From assembly GCF_000829515.1 (NCBI RefSeq), contig NZ_JXRR01000008.1, positions 124,001 through 188,000 of the forward strand: a DNA stretch of 64,000 nt, given 5' to 3'. A program made the position numbers and the translations under genes. The notes below the pieces were generated by a model. That model searched no databases. It saw nothing but the letters and a program-made list of their open reading frames with translations, and was not told the DNA's origin. Origin of the DNA: Jeotgalibacillus campisalis (GTDB taxonomy: Bacteria; Bacillota; Bacilli; Bacillales; Jeotgalibacillaceae). The first letter of the stretch is position 1. Every line of letters begins with the position of its first letter. Of this stretch, positions 45,564 to 53,757 are shown one piece after another.

Positions 45564-46895
45564 ATGAAAATGAACAAAATCGCAGCATCCGTTTTAGGTT
45601 TATCATTATTGGTACCAGCAGTAGGACAAGCACAGGAGGGGCCAACTGTAAATGACCCGGCAGCAGATTTAAGAGCAGACTTGGATTACTTGCTTTCCGA
45701 GCATTTTGTTTTAGCAACGAACGCAATGGTAAAAGACTACATGGATTCTCCTGACTCAGAAGCTTACAATAAGGCACTTGATCAAAATGCAGCTGACATG
45801 ACACCAGCGATTGCTTCTATTTATGGAGATGAAGGTGCAGCAGAATTTGAACGTATTTTCAGAGGCCACAATGACTACACGGCTGATCTTGTAGAGGCAG
45901 CACAATCCGGAGATGAAGAAGCTCGTGCAGCTGCAGAAGCAGAAGTAGAAGAATTCGTCATTGAATTCTCAACATTCCTGGATGCAGCAACAGAAGGAAA
46001 TCTTCCACAGGAAGCAGCTGAAGAAGTCCTTCGCACTCATGAGATGGACGTTCTATCTTTCTTTGACAGCTATGTAGCGGAAGATTACGAAGCAGCTTAT
46101 GGAACATTCCGTGAAGGTTATGACCGTATGTATGATATTTCAGCAGCTTTATCTGGAGCAATTACTACACAGTTCCCTGATAAATTTGGTGATTACAAAG
46201 TAGATTCAGCTACTTCTGATCTTCGCTCAACACTTAACAATTTAGCAGCAGAGCATCATGCACTTGCTGTAATGGGACTTAAGAGCGGAGTAGATGGCGC
46301 ACCTAACTATGACTTTGTTACATGGGCTGAAGATATGCATACACAAGACTTTAAAGCAGTAATGGCTTCTGTTTATGGTGAAGAAGGAGCAGCAGCATTT
46401 GAAGATGTATGGACTGCAAACCATATTGAAGCTGAAGGTAATCTAGTATCTGCTTATATTGCTGAAGATGAAGAAGCAATCACAGCAGCAAAAGCGCAAT
46501 TTGAAACATTTTCAAACGACTTTGGTGCATTCCTTGGAACAGCAACAGAAGAAAATCTTCCAACTGAAGATGCTCAAGCAGCAGTATGGGGACATGAAGA
46601 ATTAAAGCAGGCATCACTTGATGAGCACGTTGCTGGAGACTATGAAGCATCTGTTAACACATTCCGTGAAGGTTACGCTTACATGTATGGTGTAGGTGAA
46701 TCTCTTGGAAATGCGATCGTAGCACAAAACCCTGATATGTTTACAAACACTGAAATGCCGGAAGAAATGCCAAATGCCGGTATGGGCGGAAGCCAGCAGG
46801 GATCTTCTAACATGGTATGGGTAGGCGTTAGTGCAGCAGCATCCGTTCTTGCAGCAGCATTCTTCTTCCTTCGCCGTAAAGAAGAACAAGCGTAA
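45564..46895 (+). CDS. Secreted, wall-anchored protein with two helical His-patterned repeats
   Basis: The 443-aa protein has a signal peptide (cleavage likely after GQAQ near residue 24) and two homologous repeats of about 175 aa (33-208 and 215-393). A C-terminal sorting-type signal has MPNAG (402-406), a hydrophobic segment and RRKEEQA. Equivalent His positions occur in both repeats: H47/H231, H102/H287 and H159/H344, suggesting metal or heme binding in helical bundles. Homologues are sometimes mislabelled copper amine oxidase; no amine-oxidase motif is seen. Codon usage looks optimised (GCA/GAA-rich), suggesting high expression. Confidence 0.75.
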   Translation: MKMNKIAASVLGLSLLVPAVGQAQEGPTVNDPAADLRADLDYLLSEHFVLATNAMVKDYMDSPDSEAYNKALDQNAADMTPAIASIYGDEGAAEFERIFRGHNDYTADLVEAAQSGDEEARAAAEAEVEEFVIEFSTFLDAATEGNLPQEAAEEVLRTHEMDVLSFFDSYVAEDYEAAYGTFREGYDRMYDISAALSGAITTQFPDKFGDYKVDSATSDLRSTLNNLAAEHHALAVMGLKSGVDGAPNYDFVTWAEDMHTQDFKAVMASVYGEEGAAAFEDVWTANHIEAEGNLVSAYIAEDEEAITAAKAQFETFSNDFGAFLGTATEENLPTEDAQAAVWGHEELKQASLDEHVAGDYEASVNTFREGYAYMYGVGESLGNAIVAQNPDMFTNTEMPEEMPNAGMGGSQQGSSNMVWVGVSAAASVLAAAFFFLRRKEEQA

Positions 46896-46930
46896 TAACC
46901 AGAAATAAATAGTGAGAATGGTTTAATCAG

Positions 46931-46959
46931 CCGGCTGAAAATCCTTCAGCCGGTTTTTT
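46931..46959 (+). terminator. Intrinsic terminator
   Basis: CCGGCTGAA and TTCAGCCGG arms with a 5-nt loop are followed by TTTTTT. Confidence 0.9.
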
Positions 46960-47029
46960 AGTATGCAAAAAACAATAATTTCTTAAAAGAACAATATAAA
47001 ACTCTTTTTCAATAATCAGTTCAACAGAC

Positions 47030-47072
47030 AAAAAAACTGCCGAAAGTCAGTGGACTACTGATCATCCGGCAG
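47030..47072 (-). terminator. Terminator of the acyl-CoA synthetase gene
   Basis: On the minus strand, CTGCCG...CGGCAG with inner ATCAGT/ACTGA pairing is followed by a run of Ts (As at 47029-47036 on the plus strand). Confidence 0.8.
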
Positions 47073-47083
47073 CTTGAAAAAGT

Positions 47084-48655
47084 TTAGTTCTGGCGAAGCT
47101 CTACTCTTCTGATTTTTCCTGAAGCTGTCTTGGGCATCTCACGAATAAATTCAATTTCTCTAGGGTACTTGTAGGGTGCAGTCATTTCCTTTGTATGAGC
47201 CTGCAGCTCCTTGATCAATTCCTCATGACCCTTCTCTTCAGAGTCCTTAAGAACAACGAACGCTTTAACAATGCTTCCTCTGATTTCATCCGGTGCTGCA
47301 ACCACTGCACATTCGCGTACAGACGGGTGTTTTAAAAGGGCATCCTCTACTTCAAAAGGTCCAATCGTGTAGCCTGAACTGATGATAATGTCATCGCTTC
47401 TTCCTTCAAACCAGAAGTAGCCATCCTCATCACGTGTGGCCTGATCACCGGTTAAATACCATTCGCCCCTGAACGCTTTTTGAGTGCGCTCATGATCATT
47501 CAGGTATTCCTTAAATAGGGCAGGGCAGTCCCGATGAACGGCAATATCCCCGACCTCACCCGTTTTCGCCGGCTGTCCGTGCTCATCAATAATATCAACC
47601 GGATTGCCCGGCGTCGGTTTGCCCATGGAGCCTGGCTTGATCTCCATGCTCTGCAGGTTACAGACGAGCAGCGTGTTTTCTGTTTGCCCATAGCCATCTC
47701 GAAGGTGGATATTGAAGGCTTTCACAAAGGCTTCCATGACAGGCCGGTTCAGTGGTTCGCCTGCTGAAACGGCACTTTTTAAATGCGGCAGCTGATAGGT
47801 ATTAAGATCATCGACTTTCGCCATTAATCTGTATTCGGTTGGAGTGCAGCATAAAACCTGGATTTTCTCTTTCTCCAAAATAGACAAATATGTATGGGCA
47901 TCAAAGCCGCCATTATAGACAAACGCAGTGGCACCGAGCGTGATGGTGGATAAAAACGGACTCCAAATCCATTTTTGCCAGCCTGGAGCAGCGGTAGCCC
48001 AAACAAGATCGCCTTCTTCCACACCAAGCCACTCCTTAGCGGCGGTCCGGACATGCGCGTAGCCCCAGCCGTGGGTATGTACAACTCCTTTTGGGTTTCC
48101 TGTCGTTCCGGAAGTATACGATAAAATAGCAGTATCATGCCGGCTGGTTTTTTCACCTTCGTACGATGTACTTTCCTTTGAGGCCAACTTTTCAAAGGAC
48201 TGCCATCCATCCTCCTGTCCACCGACAATCAGCTTGGTTTGAAGAGCCGGATAATTCCCATCGATGCCATTAACCTCAGAAGTAGTTTGATGAAAAGCAA
48301 TAATACCTTTTGCCTCCGCATGCTCAATTCGGTAAATTAAATCTTTTTTTCGCAGCATTTCAGAGCACGGGATAGCAATAATTCCTGCTTTTAAGCATGC
48401 CAGATAGCTCATATATGCTTCAGGTATGCGCGGCAGCAGGATAAGAACTTTATCTCCTTTTTCAATCCCCAGCCTCTTTAAGGCAAGTGCGAACTGATTC
48501 GTGCCCTCAACCAGTTCTTTGTACGTAACATCCCGGCGGTTGCCGCTTGCATCTGTCCATTTAATCGCCAAACGACTGTTGTCTTGTGCGAATTGATCCA
48601 CTTCTTCAGCGATGTTGTATTGTTCTGGTGCAATCAAATGTTGAAACGTCATCAT
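47084..48655 (-). CDS. AMP-forming acyl-CoA synthetase (MACS/Acs-like)
   Basis: This enzyme of about 523 aa activates a carboxylic acid with ATP to the acyl-CoA. ANL-superfamily motifs are LSYTSGTTGNPKGVVHTHG, YGQTEN, WYLTGDQATRDEDGYFWF and the C-terminal PKTASGKIRR with the catalytic Lys. It resembles medium-chain or branched-chain acyl-CoA synthetases of Bacilli more than acetyl-CoA synthetase proper, but chain length is not decidable. Starts at 48655 and 48652 both follow GGAGG. It is monocistronic. Confidence 0.9.
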   Translation of the reverse strand: MMTFQHLIAPEQYNIAEEVDQFAQDNSRLAIKWTDASGNRRDVTYKELVEGTNQFALALKRLGIEKGDKVLILLPRIPEAYMSYLACLKAGIIAIPCSEMLRKKDLIYRIEHAEAKGIIAFHQTTSEVNGIDGNYPALQTKLIVGGQEDGWQSFEKLASKESTSYEGEKTSRHDTAILSYTSGTTGNPKGVVHTHGWGYAHVRTAAKEWLGVEEGDLVWATAAPGWQKWIWSPFLSTITLGATAFVYNGGFDAHTYLSILEKEKIQVLCCTPTEYRLMAKVDDLNTYQLPHLKSAVSAGEPLNRPVMEAFVKAFNIHLRDGYGQTENTLLVCNLQSMEIKPGSMGKPTPGNPVDIIDEHGQPAKTGEVGDIAVHRDCPALFKEYLNDHERTQKAFRGEWYLTGDQATRDEDGYFWFEGRSDDIIISSGYTIGPFEVEDALLKHPSVRECAVVAAPDEIRGSIVKAFVVLKDSEEKGHEELIKELQAHTKEMTAPYKYPREIEFIREMPKTASGKIRRVELRQN

Positions 48656-48921
48656 CCATTCCTCCAAACGATCCCCCGTCCTCAACATGAGGAAGCAGCA
48701 TCCAAGTTAGTTTATTTAGCATAAAAAAATTTCGTTCTTTCCCTTCCTACTGATTGTATATGCTTTTAAAAATAACAGTCAAGAATGTTATTTTACTATT
48801 CTAAAAATAATGACAAGTATTATTCTGGATGTCTAACATTTATCACAGATAGGGTGTATGCTCTAACACAATTTTGATACACTTGTAAAAGAAGCTAGTT
48901 TGCAGAGAAGAAGGGATACTG

Positions 48922-49551
48922 TTGAAAGATAAATTCACGCTTGGCATGTTTTACACAATTGGATTAATTCTATTGTCTTTTGGCATCTCTATGATGATTT
49001 TGGCCGATTTAGGTGCAGGGCCATGGGATGCTTTATATGTTGCACTTGCGGATCAGATTGGGTTAACTGTAGGAACGTGGATTTTAATTACAGGTTTTAT
49101 CCTGATTGTGGTGAATGCGGTGCTTATGAGGAAGATGCCGGATTTCTATGCGGTCATTACCATTTTTATCATGGGATTTCTCATTGATTTTTGGCTGCTG
49201 TTTATTTTCGCAGAGCTGAAAGCAGAAGTGCTAATGAGAAGTTTTATGCTGGGCGGGGGAATCTTGATCATCGCTGCCGGCGTGTCACTTTATCTGCAAG
49301 CCAATTTTGCAAAAAATCCGATTGATGGATTGATGGTGGCTGTTCATTTTCGGACAGGTTTAAGCTTATCACGGTCCAAAACGGTCCTCGAGGTAGCTGT
49401 ACTCGTTGTCGCACTGCTGATCGGTGGACCCATTGGTGTAGGAACGGTCATTGTTGCATTTGGCATTGGACCTTTAATTGGGCTCTTCTTTATCCCTGCT
49501 GAAAAAATGAAGGCACGCATGCTCCTTCAGCCGGCCGTGATGCAAAAATAA
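48922..49551 (+). CDS. YczE/YyaS/YitT-family membrane protein
   Basis: The 209-aa protein has five hydrophobic helices and the family block MMILADLGAGPWDALYVALA, then KNPIDGLMVAVHFRTGLSLS. In B. subtilis, YczE affects surfactin and bacillaene production, but its molecular role is unknown. It starts at TTG 48922 behind AAGGG. A clear paralogue lies at 50991. Confidence 0.85.
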   Translation: MKDKFTLGMFYTIGLILLSFGISMMILADLGAGPWDALYVALADQIGLTVGTWILITGFILIVVNAVLMRKMPDFYAVITIFIMGFLIDFWLLFIFAELKAEVLMRSFMLGGGILIIAAGVSLYLQANFAKNPIDGLMVAVHFRTGLSLSRSKTVLEVAVLVVALLIGGPIGVGTVIVAFGIGPLIGLFFIPAEKMKARMLLQPAVMQK

Positions 49552-49657
49552 TGCCCGGGCAGCAGAAAATAATAAAAAGAAAAGACTTATAAATCCGTTA
49601 TGCGCCTGCTACAGTTAAGTGGACTAGAGTTAATTTAAAAGGCAGAAGGTGAACGGC

Positions 49658-50308
49658 ATGAAGAAAAAATCTAAAATAGAACGACCGGTCGTTTCTGCAA
49701 AAATAGGGCAGGGCCGTTTTAATGATATTTATTCTGAAGAGGAACTTTATCTGGCCGATGTTATGATTGAAAATGAAGTGATCGGTCCGGAGACGCTGAC
49801 CAATTTGGAATTAACGCGTGTTGTTTTTAAGCATGTCGTGTTTGAAGAAGTGGTTTTTGACAAAGCTGATTGGACGGATGTTTCCTTTGAACATTGTGAC
49901 CTGTCAAACAGTAAAATTACAAACGCATCCCTGCACCGTGTTTCATTCCAGGAATGCAAGCTTATCGGAATTGAAATTTCTGAATCGAACTGGATTCATG
50001 TGTCCATGAACGAGTGCATTGGAAATTTTAGCAATATCGTGGAATCCCGCCTTAAGCTCGTCAAGTTCAGCGAAACCTTGATGAACAATGCAAGCTTTTA
50101 TGATAACGAACTCCTTCATGTGGAGATGGAGCGTTGTGAACTGGAGGATGCCAGTTTTATTGAAATGCCGATGAGCGGGCTTGATATCAGCACATGCAGC
50201 TTCGAAAAAATCAATGTAGCGAAAGAGCAGCTGGCAGGATGCACAGTTGCACCGCATCAGGCAATTGAGTTTTCGAAGCTTATGGGACTGATCGTTACTA
50301 ATGAATAA
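49658..50308 (+). CDS. Pentapeptide-repeat protein
   Basis: From ATG 49658 (8 nt after AGAAGG) the 216-aa soluble protein shows irregular five-residue periodicity (for example VVFEE VVFDK ADWTD VSFEH CDLSN SKITN), predicting a right-handed quadrilateral beta helix from about residue 45 to 185. Some such proteins protect gyrase, but many have other roles, and no Qnr-specific feature is evident. The gene lies between two YczE paralogues and ends at a terminator shared with an RDD gene. Confidence 0.85.
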   Translation: MKKKSKIERPVVSAKIGQGRFNDIYSEEELYLADVMIENEVIGPETLTNLELTRVVFKHVVFEEVVFDKADWTDVSFEHCDLSNSKITNASLHRVSFQECKLIGIEISESNWIHVSMNECIGNFSNIVESRLKLVKFSETLMNNASFYDNELLHVEMERCELEDASFIEMPMSGLDISTCSFEKINVAKEQLAGCTVAPHQAIEFSKLMGLIVTNE

Positions 50309-50312
50309 ATGT

Positions 50313-50353
50313 AAAAACAACGCTGCCCTTGTTAAAGGAGAGCGTTGTTTTTA
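50313..50353. terminator. Bidirectional terminator
   Basis: AAACAACGCT and AGCGTTGTTT arms with A-rich left and T-rich right flanks lie between the convergent pentapeptide-repeat and RDD genes. Confidence 0.75.
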
Positions 50354-50776
50354 TTATGACGAATGAACTACCCGGGTTCCTGCAATCAAGTCGTGAATCG
50401 CCCGCTTATCTTCTCTAAATAGGACAAGGAATGCACTGACGATAATCGAAATGCCGAATGTGACGAAGGATAATAAGTATAGTCCAGCCACTTCTCTGAA
50501 AAACATATTGAGGAATGTCAGCTTTTCATTATCCATTCGTTTAATTTTAATTCCCATCATCCGTTTACCAATGACGTAGCCGCCCCAAAGTAGCGGTGTA
50601 ATCGTCAGGTAAAGATAATAGAGGATATCCCACGTCCAATTGCTCATGCTAGTAAAAGAAATTTCGCCAGTGATAAAGTAAATAATGAGTGAAAAGGGAA
50701 CGAATATAAGTAAGCCATCAAGAAAATTTGCAAACAGACGAACCCAAAAGCCTGCGGGATTTGTTTCCCGAATCAT
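50354..50776 (-). CDS. RDD-family membrane protein
   Basis: From ATG 50776 (behind GGAGG) the 140-aa protein has three helices and the RDD pattern: GFWVRLFANFLDGLLIFVPF at the start (R...D), GKRMMGIKIKRMDN in the middle and REDKRAIHDLIAGTRVV at the end. Function of RDD proteins is mostly unknown, with links to ion or solute transport. Extra upstream codons to 50836 precede the ribosome site and are not expected to be used. Confidence 0.9.
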   Translation of the reverse strand: MIRETNPAGFWVRLFANFLDGLLIFVPFSLIIYFITGEISFTSMSNWTWDILYYLYLTITPLLWGGYVIGKRMMGIKIKRMDNEKLTFLNMFFREVAGLYLLSFVTFGISIIVSAFLVLFREDKRAIHDLIAGTRVVHSS

Positions 50777-50990
50777 GATTTTTCCTCCTTTCTTTTTTGT
50801 TAAGGAGGAACTGTTGCTTGCCAATAATCGCCTCATGTTTTAGCGTACTATATTCGAAAGGTAAATAAAAGATTAGTATGAAAATTCTTACAACTAACAC
50901 TGCCGGTTTAAAGGGTAAAAATAGTAGTGGTCCGTACCTCTTAGGACATGATAAGATAAGCAGGTACGATTAAATAGAAGAGGTGTCACC

Positions 50991-51623
50991 ATGAGAAGTG
51001 GGTTTATCATAGGAATGTTTTATTTACTTGGGTTATTGTTGTTGTCGTTTGGAATCAGCACGATGATCGTAGCGGATCTCGGGGTAGGACCGTGGGATGC
51101 GCTATATGTTGGATTAGCCGAAACGATTGGTTTTACCGTAGGAACATGGGTGTTTATTTTAGGAATACTGTTAATTTTGCTTAACGGCTTTCTAATGAAA
51201 CGGGTACCGGATTTCCTGGCGATTATCACAATCTTTTTGATCGGGGTCTTTATGGACTTCTGGCTGCTCGTTGCATTTGCAGGAATAGAGTCACTGGCAA
51301 TGCCGCTCAGGGCTTTCATGCTAACAGCAGGAGTCGCGATCATTGGCCTTGGCATCGCTTGTTATTTACAGGCTGATTTTGCCCGTAACCCGATCGACTC
51401 TTTAATGATGGCGATTCAGCACCGGACAGGGAAAAGTCTCGCTGTATCAAAGACCATGATGGAGGTCAGTGTACTTGTACTGGCATTTTTATTTGGCGGC
51501 CCAATTGGATTAGGTACACTTCTAGTCGCTTTTTCCATGGGCGCTCTTATTCAGCTCTTTATCAAGCCTGTTACCGCTATTCGCAAGCGTTTAACAAACG
51601 AGCAGGAAGTCGTTATAAATTAA
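50991..51623 (+). CDS. YczE/YyaS/YitT-family membrane protein, second copy
   Basis: The 210-aa protein is clearly homologous along its length to the product at 48922 (shared VGTW, PDF, ITIF, DFWLL, NPID and GGPIG blocks). It starts behind AGAGGTG. Two paralogues within 2.7 kb suggest local duplication followed by insertion or retention of the pentapeptide and RDD genes between them. Function unknown. Confidence 0.87.
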   Translation: MRSGFIIGMFYLLGLLLLSFGISTMIVADLGVGPWDALYVGLAETIGFTVGTWVFILGILLILLNGFLMKRVPDFLAIITIFLIGVFMDFWLLVAFAGIESLAMPLRAFMLTAGVAIIGLGIACYLQADFARNPIDSLMMAIQHRTGKSLAVSKTMMEVSVLVLAFLFGGPIGLGTLLVAFSMGALIQLFIKPVTAIRKRLTNEQEVVIN

Positions 51624-51626
51624 TCA

Positions 51627-51664
51627 AAAACCTCACCGTTCAGCTGAAACGGTGAGGTTTTTTG
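51627..51664 (+). terminator. Intrinsic terminator
   Basis: CCTCACCGTT and AACGGTGAGG arms with a 7-nt loop are followed by TTTTTT. Confidence 0.9.
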
Positions 51665-51724
51665 TGATTGATTTTCATTCCCTTCATACAGTGATAAGAG
51701 CGCATATGTAAAGGAGGAATAGGC

Positions 51725-52060
51725 ATGACCCTTTGGATCGATGTATCAGTACCTAAGCGGGAGCTCACCCTATATGATGCCAGTGAGGTGATTAAACGGT
51801 ATCCTATTGCTGTCGGCAAGATGCTGACGCCTACTCCAAGAGGCAACTATATGATCGTTAACAAAGAAGAAAATCCGGGAGGTCCATACGGTGACATGTG
51901 GATGGGTTTGTCCAAGCCCCATTACGGCATACATGGAACCGACAATCCTGCATCAATCGGGACGGAAGCTTCACAGGGCTGCATACGCATGTACAACGAA
52001 GACGCCGTCGAACTCGCTTACACAGTCCCGCTTGGAACGAATGTATACATTCATAATTAA
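51725..52060 (+). CDS. Short L,D-transpeptidase catalytic-domain protein (YkuD type)
   Basis: This 111-aa protein is essentially a YkuD catalytic domain only. It has the conserved HGTDN followed by the active-site motif SQGCIRM with its Cys. L,D-transpeptidases cross-link peptidoglycan at meso-DAP. No signal peptide or LysM domain is visible, so it may be spore-associated or exported without a classical signal. The ATG follows AAAGGAGG. Confidence 0.92.
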   Translation: MTLWIDVSVPKRELTLYDASEVIKRYPIAVGKMLTPTPRGNYMIVNKEENPGGPYGDMWMGLSKPHYGIHGTDNPASIGTEASQGCIRMYNEDAVELAYTVPLGTNVYIHN

Positions 52061-52134
52061 ACGGTATTGGAATGGAAGTGAGGTAAAGCGTGAAAGGGGC
52101 CAGGTCCCTTTAATGCGTTACCTAACTAGAAAAA

Positions 52135-52191
52135 GAAAAAATCCAACCTGCATCGATTTCTGAACAGAATTCGATGCAGACTGGATTTTTC
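52135..52191. terminator. Bidirectional terminator
   Basis: AAAATCCA...TGCATCGA and TCGATGCA...TGGATTTTT arms lie between the convergent transpeptidase and peptidase genes, with A- and T-runs on both sides. Confidence 0.85.
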
Positions 52192-52202
52192 TTTGATTGT
52201 CG

Positions 52203-53483
52203 TTAATTGCTGTTTTGAATACCAAGTACTTCTTTAAATTCTTCTTCAGTAGAGACGTTTAAAAGCGAGTAGGCACTATCACCTTCAGAATCTTCTGCAA
52301 CGGGGTCAGCTCCGTATTGATAGAGCAGAGCTGCAAGCTCATCATTTTCGTTGGAAACCGCAAGGACGATCGGAGAGGTGAAAGTATCCGATGCATTAGG
52401 ATCAGCGCCTTCTTCAAGCAATAATTGTGCAGCATCATTTTGAGATGCGTAGACTGCATACATTAAAGGTGTGGAACCATCGGTATCTGTTTCCTCAATG
52501 TCCTCACCGTCTGCAATCAAATCTTCCATGATTTCAAGCTCTCCATAGGATGCAGCGTCCATTAGTGGAGAAGCGCTTTCGTATTCTTCAAATTCTTCGC
52601 CAGGCAGCAAGGAAGCAAAAACAGTTGTACCGACTGTGAATGCGAGAAGAACGGCAATGTAGGCGCCAAACAGTCCCCCAAAAAGCAGACTTGCTCCCAC
52701 TGCAATTTTTCTAAAGTTCGGCCGGTAGAGAGGAGTGGTTTCATTGTTCATGAACAATCCCACTGATTGAATGCGCTTTGGCAATAAAGGATGAGTAGAT
52801 AAAATTTCACTTAGCCAAACGGCTCCATTCGATTCAGAACGGATCTGTTCAAGATAGGCATCTTCATTTACTTCTCTCGCGATTAGTTTCCCCGCACCCA
52901 AAATAGTTAATGCGCGCTTTGCCGCCTCACCATCACCTGTCATATAGGCAGCTTCCCGATCACATGTGTATTCACAAGAACGGCTGTACGCCTGAGAAAG
53001 AAACGGCAGTAACTGAGCGGGCATGAGTAAAATGTTTTTCCACACGTGCCGCCGCTTAATATGTGCAAGCTCGTGAGCAATAATAAAGTCAAGCTCTGCT
53101 GAACCCTGCTGTCTGGCAAGCTCAAAAACTTCCGAATAAAGCACCACCATATTACGGCCGAAAAAGCGGGTGGCAAAAGCATTCAAGGCGCCTTCTGATT
53201 GAATCACAAATACATCAGGCGTTTTCTTTAACCCCATTTTAGAGGACAGTTCCTCAACGCGCTCGTATACATCTCCAAACTGCTGATGGCTGATGCGAAT
53301 TCCGTTTCCGCGTATGGACCCAAGCATCGTGGCGTTCATGAACAGCACCACAGCTAAAACGGCGAGAGCAATTCCAATTCCTATAATAGAAATAATAGCA
53401 ATAAGATAAATTATTGCGCTGTAAACAGCACCAATCACAAAATAAATCGTTTCTCTTTCTGATTTTACTGGCCCCGCCGTCAT
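52203..53483 (-). CDS. M48-family membrane metallopeptidase with C-terminal ankyrin repeats
   Basis: The protein of about 426 aa (ATG 53483 behind AGAGGT) has N-terminal membrane helices and an M48 domain with the zinc motif HELAH in FIIAHELAHIKRRH. A downstream EYTCDREAAY supplies the third ligand. After one further helix near residue 270 the C terminus consists of ankyrin-like repeats (SPLMDAASYGELEIMEDLIA, STPLMYAVYASQNDAAQLLL, SPIVLAVSNENDELAALLYQ). The peptidase probably acts at the membrane in quality control. The ankyrin tail may recruit a partner and is unusual for HtpX-type enzymes. Confidence 0.9.
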   Translation of the reverse strand: MTAGPVKSERETIYFVIGAVYSAIIYLIAIISIIGIGIALAVLAVVLFMNATMLGSIRGNGIRISHQQFGDVYERVEELSSKMGLKKTPDVFVIQSEGALNAFATRFFGRNMVVLYSEVFELARQQGSAELDFIIAHELAHIKRRHVWKNILLMPAQLLPFLSQAYSRSCEYTCDREAAYMTGDGEAAKRALTILGAGKLIAREVNEDAYLEQIRSESNGAVWLSEILSTHPLLPKRIQSVGLFMNNETTPLYRPNFRKIAVGASLLFGGLFGAYIAVLLAFTVGTTVFASLLPGEEFEEYESASPLMDAASYGELEIMEDLIADGEDIEETDTDGSTPLMYAVYASQNDAAQLLLEEGADPNASDTFTSPIVLAVSNENDELAALLYQYGADPVAEDSEGDSAYSLLNVSTEEEFKEVLGIQNSN

Positions 53484-53570
53484 ATTCCAAATACCTCTTT
53501 TCATGGTTTAATTTTACAACCCTATTTTACTTTAAGGCAGAAGGGGTGCGGGGTCAATAGAGTACGAGAC

Positions 53571-53601
53571 AAAAAAATCCTCCACCATAAGGGTGAAGGA
53601 T
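53571..53601 (-). terminator. Terminator of the ytr-type operon
   Basis: ATCCTcCACC and GGTGaAGGAT form an imperfect 10-bp stem; on the minus strand it is followed by seven Ts. Confidence 0.75.
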
Positions 53602-53757
53602 TGGGATGATTAAGTGTTTTTTTCTTTTGTTCCGGCTGCTTTAGAATCAAGCGTAGTGGTTTTAACTATATCTTCCGCAAGTACTGACCCGCATATTACG
53701 CTTAGTTAATGATAAAGTAAAGGGAGTTAAACAAATGTTTGATTGAAAGAAAATTTT

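Noticed and set aside
45564-46895. Copper amine oxidase
   Set aside because: No topaquinone motif (NYD/E) or oxidase domain is present; only a recurrent helical His-patterned repeat.
49658-50308. Qnr-type quinolone resistance determinant
   Set aside because: The pentapeptide fold alone does not indicate gyrase protection; no Qnr-specific loops or length are seen.
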